DNA of 64,000 nucleotides, from NCBI GenBank assembly GCA_016703025.1, contig JADJCV010000004.1, forward strand, positions 1,553,501 to 1,617,500. The letters run 5' to 3'. This DNA comes from Candidatus Avedoeria danica (GTDB lineage: Bacteria > Chloroflexota > Anaerolineae > Epilineales > Epilineaceae). Position 1 is the stretch's first letter. Every line of letters begins with the position of its first letter. Below are positions 51,620 to 60,775 of this stretch, piece after piece. The position numbers and the translations under genes were made by a program. The notes under the pieces are model-generated. The model was not told the DNA's origin. It saw only the letters and a program-made list of their open reading frames with translations, and ran no database searches.

Positions 51620-54436
51620 ATGTCCACCCCCACCACCTACGTCAGCCTCGACCTCGAAACCACCGGACTGAACGCCGACCGCGACGCGATCATCGAGGTC
51701 GGCGCGGTCAAGTTCGCCGACGGGCGGATCCTCGGCGAGTTCACGTCGCTGGTTCAACCGGGCATCACGCTGTCCCACCGGATCGAGCAGCTGACCGGCA
51801 TCCGCACGATCGACCTCGTGGAGGCGCCGCCGATCGGTCCCGTCCTGGCCGAGCTCGCCGCGTTCGTCGGCGACGCGCCCGTTGTCGGGCACAACGTCGG
51901 TTTCGACCTCGGCTTCCTCAAGCGCGCCGGTTGGACGCCGCCGGGCGACGCGATCGACACGCACGAGTTGGCGACGATCCTCGTCCCGGAAGCCCGCCGC
52001 TTCAGCCTCGGCCATCTGGCGGCCTTCCTCGCCCTCGACGGCGACCCCAACCACCGCGCCCTGCCGGACGCCCGAACGAGCCGCGTGCTGTTCGATGCTC
52101 TCGTCGAGCGCGCCCGCCGCCTCCCACCGGCCACGCTCACCGCCATCGAGCGCCTGTCGACACGCACGCGCTGGGGCGCCGGCCGCGTGTTCATCGCCGC
52201 GGCGGCCGACCCGCTGCCCGCCGCGATGCCGCGCCCGATCGGGTCGGCTTCGCTCGGCGCCGCGCTGAAGAGCAGCCCACGCCGCGTCGAGATCGACGCC
52301 GCCACGGTGGGCGCGCTGCTGGCGCCGAGCGGGGCGCTTGCGGGCTCATTGGCCGCGTACGAGGACCGGCCCGGCCAGCAGGCGATGCTGGCCGAGGTCG
52401 TGCGGGCGCTGAACGACGGCGACCAAGTGCTCATCGAGGCCGGCACCGGCACCGGCAAGAGCCTGGCGTACCTCCTCCCGGCGGCGGCCTATGCGCTGGC
52501 GAACGGCTGCCCGGTCATCGTCAGCACGCACACGATCACGCTGCAGGATCAGCTCGTCTCCAAGGACCTGCCGCTCGTGCGGTCGCTCACGGACGACGGG
52601 CTGCGCTTTGCGATGCTCAAAGGACGGGACAACTACCTCTGCCGCAGCCGGCTCGACATGCTCCTCCAGCGCGACGACCTGGATGCCGAGACCGTGCGCG
52701 CCTTGGCCAAAGTGCTCGTCTGGGCACCGACGACGACGACCGGCGACCGCGTCGAGCTTGCGCTGCGGCCCGAGGACGAGCGCACGTGGCGGCAACTCTG
52801 CGCCGACGGCGGCGCGTGCACGGGCGACCGCTGCGCCTACGCCGCCCGCGGCGAGTGCTGGCTCCACCGTGCCCGCAGCCGCGCCTTCGCCAGCCACATC
52901 GTCGTCGTGAATCACGCCCTGTTGGCGAGCGACATGGTGCAGGCCGACAGCGGCCGCGGGATCCTGCCGCCGTACAAGCACCTGATCATCGACGAGGCGC
53001 ACCATCTGGAGGATGTCGCCACCGACGTGCTCAGCTTCTCGGCCGGGCGAACGCAGCTGCAGGACGCCGTCGCGGCGCTGGCGGCCAAGAGCCGCGGCAC
53101 GCTGGCCACGCGCCTGACGACGGCGCTCGAGCTGTTGCGCATGGCGCCGATCACGCGCGCTGCCGCCTCGGCCCTGCTGGATCAGCTGGCCCGCATGACC
53201 GGCGGCCGCGCGGACGCCGACGCGGGCGTCGGTCGGCTGTACGACGCGCTCGCGGAGTTCCTCCAGGTGACGGACGAGCGCCGGATCGTCGACAAGCGGA
53301 TCACCGAGGCCGTCCGCCACAGCCCGGACTGGTCGGCCGTCGAGCTGGCATGGGACGACGCGCGCACGGCGCTGGTGGCGATGCACGATGCCGGCCGGCG
53401 GCTGCTGAGCGGCATCGTGACGATCGAAGGCGACCTGGCGGATGGTGACCCGATCGTCGCCGACCTGCGCGACGCCCTCGCCGCGCTCGAAACGCTCATC
53501 GAGGGCCTCGACCGCGCCATCGCCTCGCCGCGCGGCGACGACGTGGTCTGGGCGGCCGCCGACGGCCAGGGGCGGCAGGCGCTGCACGTGGCGCCGCTGG
53601 AGGTCGGGCCGACGCTGGCGCGGCAGCTGTTCGCCGACAAGGAGACGCTCGTCCTCACCTCGGCCACGCTCCGGGCTCCCGACTTCGACTTCGCGCGCGA
53701 TCGGCTCCAGCTGCCGGACGCGGCCGACCTCGTCGTCGAGAGCCCATTCGACTACGAGCGGCAAGCGCTCCTCTACGTCCCGACGGACATGCCCGAGCCG
53801 AACCGGCCGGACCACCAGCGCGCCCTCGACCGCGCGCTCATCGCGCTCGGAACGGCGATGCGCGGGCGGACGATGGTCCTCTTCACGTCGCACGCCTCGC
53901 TCCGCGAGACCTACCACGCCATTCGCTCGCCGCTCGGCGACGCCGGGGTCACGGTGATCGGCCAAGGGCTGGACGGCTCGCGCAACACGCTCCTCGGCAC
54001 GTTCATGGACCCCGAGACGCCGACGATGCTGCTCGGCACGCGCTCGTTCTGGGAGGGCATCGACATCCCCGGCGAAGCGCTCAGCTGTCTCGTGATCACC
54101 CGCCTGCCGTTCGACGTCCCGACCGACCCGCTGTTCGCCGCGCGCTCCGAGCGCCTGGACGACGCGTTCAACGACCTCTCGATCCCGCAGGCGCTCCTCC
54201 GATTCCGCCAGGGCGTCGGCCGGCTGATCCGCACGCGCGCCGACCGCGGCATCATCGCCGTCCTCGACGGCCGGATCATGACGAAGCGCTACGGCAGCAC
54301 GTTCCTCGACGCGCTGCCGGAAATGACCCGCCGCCGCGCGCCGCTGGCCGATCTGGCGTTCATCGCCCACGATTGGATGGCGATGGAGGCGACCGCTGGC
54401 CGCCCGGTGGGCGCCGTTGCGAATCTGGCGTCATGA
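51620..54436 (+). CDS. DinG-family helicase with N-terminal DEDDh exonuclease
   Basis: A protein of 938 residues. The N-terminal DnaQ-like exonuclease (about 5-170) has SLDLETTGLN (Asp11, Glu13), GHNVGFDLGFL and HRALPDA. The XPD/DinG-type helicase has Walker A AGTGTGKS (about 274-281). An iron-sulfur cysteine cluster C-x5-C-x4-C-x7-C (about 394-413) follows. The DEAH box IIDEAHHLED begins at about 456 and ARMED-type motif VI is RFRQGVGRLIRT. This two-domain layout is typical of Gram-positive DinG, where the exonuclease accompanies the 5'-3' helicase fold. A role in DNA repair or processing of structured DNA is known for the family. No ribosome site is seen; see the -10 element. Confidence 0.94.
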   Translation: MSTPTTYVSLDLETTGLNADRDAIIEVGAVKFADGRILGEFTSLVQPGITLSHRIEQLTGIRTIDLVEAPPIGPVLAELAAFVGDAPVVGHNVGFDLGFLKRAGWTPPGDAIDTHELATILVPEARRFSLGHLAAFLALDGDPNHRALPDARTSRVLFDALVERARRLPPATLTAIERLSTRTRWGAGRVFIAAAADPLPAAMPRPIGSASLGAALKSSPRRVEIDAATVGALLAPSGALAGSLAAYEDRPGQQAMLAEVVRALNDGDQVLIEAGTGTGKSLAYLLPAAAYALANGCPVIVSTHTITLQDQLVSKDLPLVRSLTDDGLRFAMLKGRDNYLCRSRLDMLLQRDDLDAETVRALAKVLVWAPTTTTGDRVELALRPEDERTWRQLCADGGACTGDRCAYAARGECWLHRARSRAFASHIVVVNHALLASDMVQADSGRGILPPYKHLIIDEAHHLEDVATDVLSFSAGRTQLQDAVAALAAKSRGTLATRLTTALELLRMAPITRAAASALLDQLARMTGGRADADAGVGRLYDALAEFLQVTDERRIVDKRITEAVRHSPDWSAVELAWDDARTALVAMHDAGRRLLSGIVTIEGDLADGDPIVADLRDALAALETLIEGLDRAIASPRGDDVVWAAADGQGRQALHVAPLEVGPTLARQLFADKETLVLTSATLRAPDFDFARDRLQLPDAADLVVESPFDYERQALLYVPTDMPEPNRPDHQRALDRALIALGTAMRGRTMVLFTSHASLRETYHAIRSPLGDAGVTVIGQGLDGSRNTLLGTFMDPETPTMLLGTRSFWEGIDIPGEALSCLVITRLPFDVPTDPLFAARSERLDDAFNDLSIPQALLRFRQGVGRLIRTRADRGIIAVLDGRIMTKRYGSTFLDALPEMTRRRAPLADLAFIAHDWMAMEATAGRPVGAVANLAS

Positions 54437-54489
54437 GGCGCCTGTCCTGTAAAGTTGTGCGGATTCGATGACGAAGGGATGGACGGACG

Positions 54490-55056
54490 ATGATCGAAGC
54501 CGCTCAACTGCGCCGGGGTATGGTCGTCGACCTGGACGGCGCCTTGTACGAGTGTATCGACCAGAGCCTAATCAAGATGGGCCGCGGCGGCGCAACCGTC
54601 AAGGCCAAGATCCGCAACCTCGATAGCGGCGCCCAGTTCGAGCGCTCGTTCAACTCAAACGAGCGCCTTCAGGACATCCGGCTAGAGAACCGCCGCGTGC
54701 AATACCTCTACACCGACGGCGACCTGTTCCACTTCATGGACCTCGAGTCCTACGAGCAGCCGGTGATCCCCCGCGACCAGATCGGCGACGCCGCGCCCTG
54801 GCTCATCGAGAACATGGAGCTGCAGCTGGCGATGCACGAGGGCAAGGCCATCCGCATCGAGCTGCCGACGACCATCGACATCGAGGTCGCCGAGGCGCCG
54901 CCGGGGTTCAAGGGCGACACGTCCTCGGGCGGCACCAAGCCCGTCAAGCTGGCGAACGGCTTGATGGTGAACGTGCCGTTCTTCGTCGAGACCGGTTCGA
55001 TCCTGCGGATCGACACCCGGACCGGGGCGTACGTGACGCGGGTCAAAGGCGCATAG
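54490..55056 (+). CDS. efp: Elongation factor P
   Basis: A protein of 188 residues with three beta-barrel domains. It starts MIEAAQLRRGMVVDLDGALY and includes LDSGAQFERSFNSNERLQD, YLYTDGDLFHFMD and the C-terminal signature GLMVNVPFFVETGSILRIDT. EF-P relieves ribosome stalling at polyproline. The tip of domain I reads MGRGGA with Arg32 where many EF-Ps have Lys. In EarP-type EF-Ps this Arg is rhamnosylated, but no modifying enzyme is in the window. The many Pro-rich linkers encoded nearby would depend on it. It starts 53 bases after the DinG stop. Confidence 0.96.
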   Translation: MIEAAQLRRGMVVDLDGALYECIDQSLIKMGRGGATVKAKIRNLDSGAQFERSFNSNERLQDIRLENRRVQYLYTDGDLFHFMDLESYEQPVIPRDQIGDAAPWLIENMELQLAMHEGKAIRIELPTTIDIEVAEAPPGFKGDTSSGGTKPVKLANGLMVNVPFFVETGSILRIDTRTGAYVTRVKGA

Positions 55057-55142
55057 CCGTCTGGTGGGCGATGCCGCGCCCGAGATGCCGTACCGTCGGT
55101 CCACACCACAACCGCCCGCGTTGGGCCGGGGTTGGAGTCATC

Positions 55143-55172
55143 ATGGGCGTCATGGGTATGGGCGTCATGGGG
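55143..55172. repeat. 15-bp tandem duplication between convergent genes
   Basis: ATGGGCGTCATGGGT and ATGGGCGTCATGGGG follow each other directly in the gap after efp. No hairpin-type terminator is apparent beside it. Confidence 0.75.
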
Positions 55173-56007
55173 TGGGCGGCGGCCACTCGCATGGGCCGGG
55201 GGTGCGCGTCTTGATCGTGACGCGGCCCGCACCGGCGGCCTCGAGGACGGCGCGCACCGCTATGGACGCGCGTTCGTTCGCCTGCGTCAGCACGTCGGCC
55301 GCGCAGGCGCCCTCGACGATCCGCGTGAGGGCGTAGCGCTCGGCGCGTGATTGGAGGTCGGGGTCGACCGGGCCGAAGAGGCTGCGGCGCAGGTCGTAGA
55401 CGCGGGAGCGCTCGACGTCGATCGCGGCGCCGAGGATCTCGGGCGCCGGAAGCTCGACGGTCACCGACTCGGCTTCCGGCCCGATCGGCTCGCCCGAGCG
55501 GCGTTCGATGTCGACATCGCCTGTGCGCAGCTTCGACAGGTCGACGCCGGCCCGGACCTGGCCGTTGGCGATATAGAGCAGCTCGGTCGAGCCGATCGTG
55601 AAGCCGCCGATCTCGCGGGACTGCGACTCCGAGACGACGGTTTCGAGCGTGTAGACCATCGTCGTGAGCTCGGCGGCCTCTTGCAGCCGCTCGACGATGA
55701 CGGATTTTGCGGTCAGCGCCGGCGTCGGGTTCGGCCGCGGGCTGAACGCGTTCGAGACGTCGTCGAGGAAGGCGTCGCCGCGGCGGTAAAGGCCGTAGAG
55801 GATCAGCGCGGCGACGACGAGGAGTGCGCCGAGGCCAGCCACGAATACCGCGGCGGCGATGACGGGCCACGAGCGGCCGGGTCGCGGCAGGCGCGACGGG
55901 TGCGAGACGTCGTCGTCGGGCGAACGGGTCGATGGCCAATCGCCGGCGGGCGGCGGCGTACGGCGGAGGGTCGGCGGGCGATGCTCGGGCGGGGTGTCGG
56001 TGGTCAT
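55165..56007 (-). CDS. DUF4230-like membrane-anchored protein
   Basis: A protein of 280 residues from ATG 56007. A Pro-rich cytoplasmic N-terminus (1-50), one transmembrane helix (about 50-74) and an extracytoplasmic domain (about 100-260). The domain has the DUF4230 pattern: VERLQEAAELTTMVYTLETVV, IANGQVRAGVDLSKL, SVTVELPAPEILGAAID and the charged helix RAERYALTRIVEGACAAD. The function of the family is unknown. It has no ribosome site but a -10 box close to the start. Convergent with efp. Confidence 0.78.
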   Translation of the reverse strand: MTTDTPPEHRPPTLRRTPPPAGDWPSTRSPDDDVSHPSRLPRPGRSWPVIAAAVFVAGLGALLVVAALILYGLYRRGDAFLDDVSNAFSPRPNPTPALTAKSVIVERLQEAAELTTMVYTLETVVSESQSREIGGFTIGSTELLYIANGQVRAGVDLSKLRTGDVDIERRSGEPIGPEAESVTVELPAPEILGAAIDVERSRVYDLRRSLFGPVDPDLQSRAERYALTRIVEGACAADVLTQANERASIAVRAVLEAAGAGRVTIKTRTPGPCEWPPPTP

Positions 56008-56012
56008 CGCAC

Positions 56013-56019
56013 TAGAATA
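56013..56019. promoter_or_regulatory. Overlapping divergent -10 boxes
   Basis: The same short AT-rich stretch reads TAGAAT on the plus strand (56013-56018, towards the metallo-hydrolase gene) and TATTCT on the minus strand (56019-56014, six bases before the DUF4230 start). It could act as a bidirectional promoter; -35 elements are poor on both sides. Confidence 0.45.
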
Positions 56020-56073
56020 GGCGGCGAGCCGCGGCGCGGCCAGCTTCCAACGGCCGAACGACAAGGGTCACCC

Positions 56074-56976
56074 GTGCGCGTTCACATCCTCGACCTGAAC
56101 TTCATGGCCCTCGACCACGCCGTCGCCGCCTTCGCCATCGAAGGGCCGGACGGCTGGGCGCTCGTCGAGACCGGACCCGGCTCGACGCTGCCGGCGCTCG
56201 TCGATGGTCTGGCGGCGCTCGGCGTCCATCCGACCGAGTTGGCCGGCGCGCTCGTGACGCACATCCACCTGGACCACGCCGGAGCGGCGGGCTGGCTGGC
56301 GCGCCGAGGCGTCCCGATCTACGTCCACCCCGTCGGCGCGCCCCACCTCGTCGACCCGTCGCGCCTCGTCGCCAGCGCGACGCGGATCTACGGAGATGAA
56401 ATGGACCGGCTGTGGGGGGCGATCCTGCCGGCGCCAGCCGATCGGGTGAACGCGGTCGAGGACGGCGCGACCGTCGAGGTCGCCGGGCTCACGTTCCGGG
56501 CTGTCGCAACACCCGGCCACGCGAAGCACCACCACGCCTGGCGGGTGGGCGACGCGCTGTTCACGGGCGACGCGGGCGGCGTGCGCTTGCCGGGCAGCCG
56601 GCTGGTGGCCGTGCCGGCGGTGCCGCCGGAGTTCGATCCGGACGCGTGGCGGACGACGATGGATCGCCTGCTCGCGGAGTGCGCTGCCCTGCCGGCGACG
56701 ACGCTGTACCTGACCCACTTCGGCGCGGTCGCCGATGGCCGGTGGCACTTCGAGCGGTTGCGCGAGGAGCTTGGCGACGTCGTCGCGTTCATCGGCGGGC
56801 AGTTCGACGAGGGCATGGATCGGGATACGATCTTGCGACTTTATGTCGAGTGGTCGCGGGCACGGGCGTTGGAGGCGGGCGTGGATGCGGCCGAGTTGGC
56901 GCGGTTCGAGGCAGCGAACCCGTTCGGTGTGAGCGTGGATGGGGTGCTCAGATGGTTGGGAAGGCGAGCGGGGTAG
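56074..56976 (+). CDS. Metallo-beta-lactamase fold hydrolase
   Basis: A protein of 300 residues from GTG 56074. The zinc motif is THIHLDHAG (the HxHxDH signature), followed by later ligands in ATPGHAKHHHAW, LFTGDAGGVRLPG and YLTHFG. The fold starts VHILDLNFMALDHAVAAFAI, without signal peptide. A C-terminal helical extension (about 230-300) carries WSRARALEAGVDAAELARF. The family includes glyoxalase II-like and lactonase-like hydrolases; the substrate is not clear. Divergent from the DUF4230 gene. Confidence 0.9.
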   Translation: MRVHILDLNFMALDHAVAAFAIEGPDGWALVETGPGSTLPALVDGLAALGVHPTELAGALVTHIHLDHAGAAGWLARRGVPIYVHPVGAPHLVDPSRLVASATRIYGDEMDRLWGAILPAPADRVNAVEDGATVEVAGLTFRAVATPGHAKHHHAWRVGDALFTGDAGGVRLPGSRLVAVPAVPPEFDPDAWRTTMDRLLAECAALPATTLYLTHFGAVADGRWHFERLREELGDVVAFIGGQFDEGMDRDTILRLYVEWSRARALEAGVDAAELARFEAANPFGVSVDGVLRWLGRRAG

Positions 56977-56988
56977 CTTATCGCCGGC

Positions 56989-58638
56989 CTACCGCACCCC
57001 CTCCCCGCCAAACACCCCCATATGCCCCAGATCATCGCTCCCCGCCACCGCCACCCGCACCTCCGCCCCCACCGGCACTCCGTTGATCACCGTCTCAGTG
57101 CCCCGCGACCATTGGACGGCCCGGTAGGCCGGCTCGCCCGCCAGACGCCAGGCGACGTAGTAGCCTTTGACGTCGGGATTGGGCAGCGCATCCCACGTCA
57201 CCCGCAGTCGATCCCCGCCCGGTGATTCCGTCGCCCCCGCCGCAGTCCCCGCCGCCACCGCCTCCACCACGAGCCGCGGCGCCGCCACCTCGCCGACCGG
57301 CGCAAGGGCCAGGTTGGCGGCGACGGCGACGTTCAGCCGGACGACGGCGGCCTGATAGGCCGGGTCGAGGCGCTCGGCCGTGTCGGACACGGCGTGCCGG
57401 CGGCCCGCATCCTCGATCGCGTCCATCAGCCGGATCGCCGGGTAGCCGGCTTCCGTGAAGGCCATGTGATCCCCGCCTTCGGCGTCGACATCGGCCGTCG
57501 GAACGGCCTCGACGGCCAGCGGACCGGCCGGCGCCCCGAGCGCGCCGGCGTAGCGTGCCGCGACGACGGCGGCGTAGCGCGCCAGGCGCCGGGAGGGCCC
57601 ACCGTCCGCACCGGCCGAGAAGGCGCGCACGCTCGCCGGCTGCCGCGCCCCACCGGCGCCGGCCGCGCCGCCGACGACGTCGTTGTTCAGCACGGCGACG
57701 ATCCCGAGGCCGAGCTCGCGCGCGTGGGCCGCGTGGTGCTTGGCGCCGAACTGGCCCTCCTCCTTGGCCGCGGTTGCCAGCAGCCGGACCGTGGCGTCCC
57801 ATTGCCGCCGGCCCATGACCCGCGCCAGCTCGAGGAGCGCTGCCGTGCCCGACGCGTTGTCGGACGCGCCCGGCGCATCGCTCGCCCCGTCGTCGAGGGC
57901 GCTCGTACGGGAGTCGTAGTGGGCGATGACGTAGACGAACCGCTTGTCGCGTCCGATGCCGGTCAGCGTGGCCACGACGTTCTGCTGCTCCGTCGAGCGT
58001 CCGGCGAACGTCAGCGGGAAGGGTTCGGCCTGGGCCACGATCTGGCTGACCGAGCTGCGCCCGATCTGCTCGAAGCGCTCGCGCAGCCACTGCCGCGCCG
58101 GCCCGACACCGCGCGCACCGCCCTCGGGGCTCGAGAGCGCGTGGCGCGTGCCCAACGAGGCCAACTTGACGACGTCGGCGCGCAGGCGGTCGGCCGAGAC
58201 GGCGCCCATCAGGTCGACGATCGCCGGGTCCGTCGGCGGCGGGCCGGCCGCGGCCACCGCCTCGCTCGGCCGCGGCGTCGGCGCCGGCAGCCCTTCGGCC
58301 GGCGGGGGGTTGCCGTTGGATGGCGGCGCGTTCCCGCCGCCCCCCGGCGCAACGGACGATCCGTCGGCGCTGCCCGCCGTCGCAAGGCCCATGACACCCG
58401 GCGGGCCAAGCGTGTACGTCGGCAGCGCGCCCGGCGCCAGCGGCGCCTCGGCCGTGCCGGCGACGACGCTGGCGGCCGTCGACTCGGCCCGCTCGTCCGG
58501 CGCGGGCGCGCCACGGCAGCCGCCGGAAACGGCGAGGGCGGCGGCAGCGGCAAGCGCGGCGGATCGCGCTGCGAGGCGGCGACGAACCGGCAGCGGGGCG
58601 GTCGGTCGCGGTGTCCGCACGTCATCGATGATCGGCAT
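56989..58638 (-). CDS. M28-family zinc metallopeptidase lipoprotein with Fn3-like tail
   Basis: A protein of 549 residues from ATG 58638. The lipobox is VSGGC (Cys41), after which comes a 100-residue Gly/Pro/Ala-rich linker. The M28 peptidase domain (about 130-440) has the metal ligands in order: VIAHYDSRT, GASDNASGTAALLE, AAKEEGQFGAKHH, LNNDVVGG and DAEGGDHMAFTEAGYPAI. A fibronectin type III-like domain closes the chain (about 455-549: RLRVTWDALPNPDVKGYYVAW). The family comprises aminopeptidases acting outside the cell. Convergent with the preceding hydrolase gene, 12 bases apart. Confidence 0.9.
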   Translation of the reverse strand: MPIIDDVRTPRPTAPLPVRRRLAARSAALAAAAALAVSGGCRGAPAPDERAESTAASVVAGTAEAPLAPGALPTYTLGPPGVMGLATAGSADGSSVAPGGGGNAPPSNGNPPPAEGLPAPTPRPSEAVAAAGPPPTDPAIVDLMGAVSADRLRADVVKLASLGTRHALSSPEGGARGVGPARQWLRERFEQIGRSSVSQIVAQAEPFPLTFAGRSTEQQNVVATLTGIGRDKRFVYVIAHYDSRTSALDDGASDAPGASDNASGTAALLELARVMGRRQWDATVRLLATAAKEEGQFGAKHHAAHARELGLGIVAVLNNDVVGGAAGAGGARQPASVRAFSAGADGGPSRRLARYAAVVAARYAGALGAPAGPLAVEAVPTADVDAEGGDHMAFTEAGYPAIRLMDAIEDAGRRHAVSDTAERLDPAYQAAVVRLNVAVAANLALAPVGEVAAPRLVVEAVAAGTAAGATESPGGDRLRVTWDALPNPDVKGYYVAWRLAGEPAYRAVQWSRGTETVINGVPVGAEVRVAVAGSDDLGHMGVFGGEGVR

Positions 58639-58645
58639 ACGGGCG

Positions 58646-58668
58646 ATTATACGGTGCGAAGGCACCGT
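58646..58668 (-). promoter_or_regulatory. Leaderless promoter with palindromic operator for the M28 peptidase
   Basis: On the minus strand a perfect TATAAT (58651-58646) lies seven bases before the ATG. Upstream, ACGGTGC-GAAG-GCACCGT (58651-58668) is a perfect 7-bp inverted repeat filling the spacer between -10 and -35, the usual place for a repressor. Confidence 0.6.
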
Positions 58669-58828
58669 CTCCGGTGAGGACGCGCTAAGATTTCGGCCGC
58701 ATCGTCGTCCTGCCTGCCGGGGGGAGAGCCGTGGCGGCGCGACCGGTCCTGCAACCACCATCGGCCATCCGCGCTGGGCGGCGTCGGCGTTCGTCGACCG
58801 CGACCGCACGCCCGCGCGAACACCGTTC

Positions 58829-59680
58829 ATGCTGAGCCAACGCACCGTCGTGGCGCTTGCCGCTCCGGACGCCGCAAGCGAAGGCCCGATCGACGTCGTC
58901 GTCCTCTCGCCGCACTTCGACGACGCCGCGTTCTCGCTCGGCGCGGCGCTCCACCGTTGGGCCGCCGACGGACAGCGCGTCGTCGTGGCCACGCTGTGCG
59001 GCGGCGCGCCGGCGCCGGGACCGCTCTCGCCCTTCGCCGCGGCCCACCACGCCCGCTGGGCCGCGGCCGCCGGTGCGCAGTGGGGCGCGGCCGCGGCCGT
59101 CGTCGAGGCGCGCCGGGTCGAGGACCGGCACGCGAACGCGATCCTCGGCGCCGAGGGCTGGACGCTGGACGTCGCGGACGCGATCTATCGCACCGTCAAC
59201 CACCGCGGCCGCTCGCTCTGGCCGTACGCCGACGAGACGGCGCTCTTCGGCGCCCCCCACCGTCGCGAGGCGGCGCTCGGCCGGGCCGCGGCCGAGACGC
59301 TGGCCAGCATCGGCCCGCTGGCGCCGGACGTGCGGTGGCTCGTCCCGCTGGCGATCGGCGGGCACGTCGACCACCGCATGGCCCGCGCGGCAGGCGAGCT
59401 GGCGGCATGGCGGGCCCGCCGGGCGGTCAGGTACTACGCCGATTATCCGTACGCCCGCACCCCCGGCGCCGCGGCCCGCGCGCTCGCCGCCGAGCCAAGG
59501 CCGCTCGAAGCCGTCGACGACACGCTGGCCGCCGGCGACGGCGACGTCGCAGCCAAGGTCGCGGCCGTCGCGGCCTTCCGGTCGCAGCTGTCGACATTCT
59601 GGCCGGGCGACGCGGCGATGGAGGCGGACGTGCGCGGGTGGACGGAGCGGGTGTGGCGGGGGGTGGAGGAGGGAGAGTAG
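58829..59680 (+). CDS. PIG-L/LmbE family deacetylase
   Basis: A protein of 283 residues from ATG 58829; no strong ribosome site. The zinc motif is SPHFDDAAFSLG (family: PHxDD), with the third ligand in GGHVDHRMA. Other family features are VVVATLCGGAP and RVEDRHANAILGAEG. PIG-L enzymes remove N-acetyl groups from sugars such as GlcNAc-inositol or related conjugates. Here there is no clear pathway partner, but the region is rich in surface functions. No signal peptide, so cytoplasmic. Confidence 0.88.
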   Translation: MLSQRTVVALAAPDAASEGPIDVVVLSPHFDDAAFSLGAALHRWAADGQRVVVATLCGGAPAPGPLSPFAAAHHARWAAAAGAQWGAAAAVVEARRVEDRHANAILGAEGWTLDVADAIYRTVNHRGRSLWPYADETALFGAPHRREAALGRAAAETLASIGPLAPDVRWLVPLAIGGHVDHRMARAAGELAAWRARRAVRYYADYPYARTPGAAARALAAEPRPLEAVDDTLAAGDGDVAAKVAAVAAFRSQLSTFWPGDAAMEADVRGWTERVWRGVEEGE

Positions 59681-59778
59681 GCCGGCGGCGTCATACGGAG
59701 GATCGCGCTCGCTCCGACGGGCGCCGGCGCAGCGGTTCGATGCAGCGCATCGGTGCGACCGCGTTCGCTCGTCTGTTC

Positions 59779-59807
59779 TTGGAAAAACACGCCCGCCGCG
59801 TTATGCT
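59779..59807 (+). promoter_or_regulatory. Candidate promoter of the SDR gene
   Basis: TTGGAA (59779-59784), a 17-base spacer and TATGCT (59802-59807) lie in the 299-base gap before the SDR gene, giving a leader of about 165 bases. Nothing else is evident in the gap. Confidence 0.45.
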
Positions 59808-59979
59808 CCGCTCAGTCTCGCCGCAGCAGACACGTCCGGCCCGGCCCCGCGCGCGGCCAAGCCACGCCAGCCGGGCCGCTTGCTGCCCCGCCGGGACGCA
59901 GGCTGCCCATTCGCACGACAAGACCATCCGCGCGCCTCCAACTCTTGGGCGCGCCGTGTCCGACGCAGGGGGATTTACG

Positions 59980-60756
59980 ATGTCCGGATCGACGAAATCC
60001 AGTCTTGAGAACGGCGTTGCGCTCGTCACCGGGGCCGGCAGCGGCATCGGGCGGGCGACGGCGCAGGCGTTTGCGCGCGCCGGCGCGTGCGTGGCGGCGG
60101 CCGACATCTCGGCCGCCGCCGCCGAAGAGACGACCGCCCTCATCCGACAGGCCGGCGGCTGCTGCACGCCGATCGTCGCCGACGTGACGGACGAAGCCAG
60201 CGTGCAGGCGATGATCGACCAGGCAAGCGCCATCGGCGAGCTGCGCGCGGCGTGCAACTGCGCCGGGATCGCCGGTGCGGCGGCCAAGATCGGCGACTAC
60301 CCGCTCGACGAGTGGAACAAGGTCGTGGCGATCGACCTGACGGGCGTCTTCCTGTGCATGCGCGCCGAGCTTCAGGCGATGGCGGGCCACGGCAAGGGCG
60401 GCTCGATCATCAACATCGCCTCGATCGCCGGACACGTCGGCTTGAACGGGGCGGCGCCGTATGTGGCCTCCAAGCACGGCGTCATCGGCCTGACGCAGAC
60501 CGGCGCGCTGGAGTATGCCGGCGCCGGCGTGCGCGTGAACGCCGTCGCGCCCGGCTTCGTGGTGACGCCGATCCTGTCCAAGAGCGGCATCCCGTTCGAC
60601 GAGGCGGCGCAGGCCAAGCTTGCCAGCCGCCATCCGATGAACCGCCTCGGTCTGCCGGAGGAGATCGCCGAAGCCGTCGTGTGGCTGGCGTCGGACGCAT
60701 CGGCGTTCGTCACCGGCACGACGCTGAACGTCGATGGCGGGTACCTGGCGCGCTAG
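59980..60756 (+). CDS. Short-chain dehydrogenase/reductase
   Basis: A protein of 258 residues with GGGGGA before ATG 59980. Classical SDR: cofactor motif TGAGSGIG (17-24), Asp42 in AAADIS at the end of beta-2 (favours NAD), NCAGIAG, and the catalytic set Ser148, Tyr161 and Lys165 (YVASK). VNAVAPGFVVTPI and the C-terminal TGTTLNVDGGYLAR are typical of the 3-oxoacyl-ACP reductase/cyclopentanol-type group. The substrate is unknown. CinA-like gene follows after 19 bases. Confidence 0.92.
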   Translation: MSGSTKSSLENGVALVTGAGSGIGRATAQAFARAGACVAAADISAAAAEETTALIRQAGGCCTPIVADVTDEASVQAMIDQASAIGELRAACNCAGIAGAAAKIGDYPLDEWNKVVAIDLTGVFLCMRAELQAMAGHGKGGSIINIASIAGHVGLNGAAPYVASKHGVIGLTQTGALEYAGAGVRVNAVAPGFVVTPILSKSGIPFDEAAQAKLASRHPMNRLGLPEEIAEAVVWLASDASAFVTGTTLNVDGGYLAR

Positions 60757-60775
60757 CGAGCCCTGAGCGACGATC

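Noticed and set aside
52346..54370. Minus-strand frame of 674 codons opposite the DinG-family gene
   Set aside because: Charged low-complexity antisense of a well-conserved helicase.
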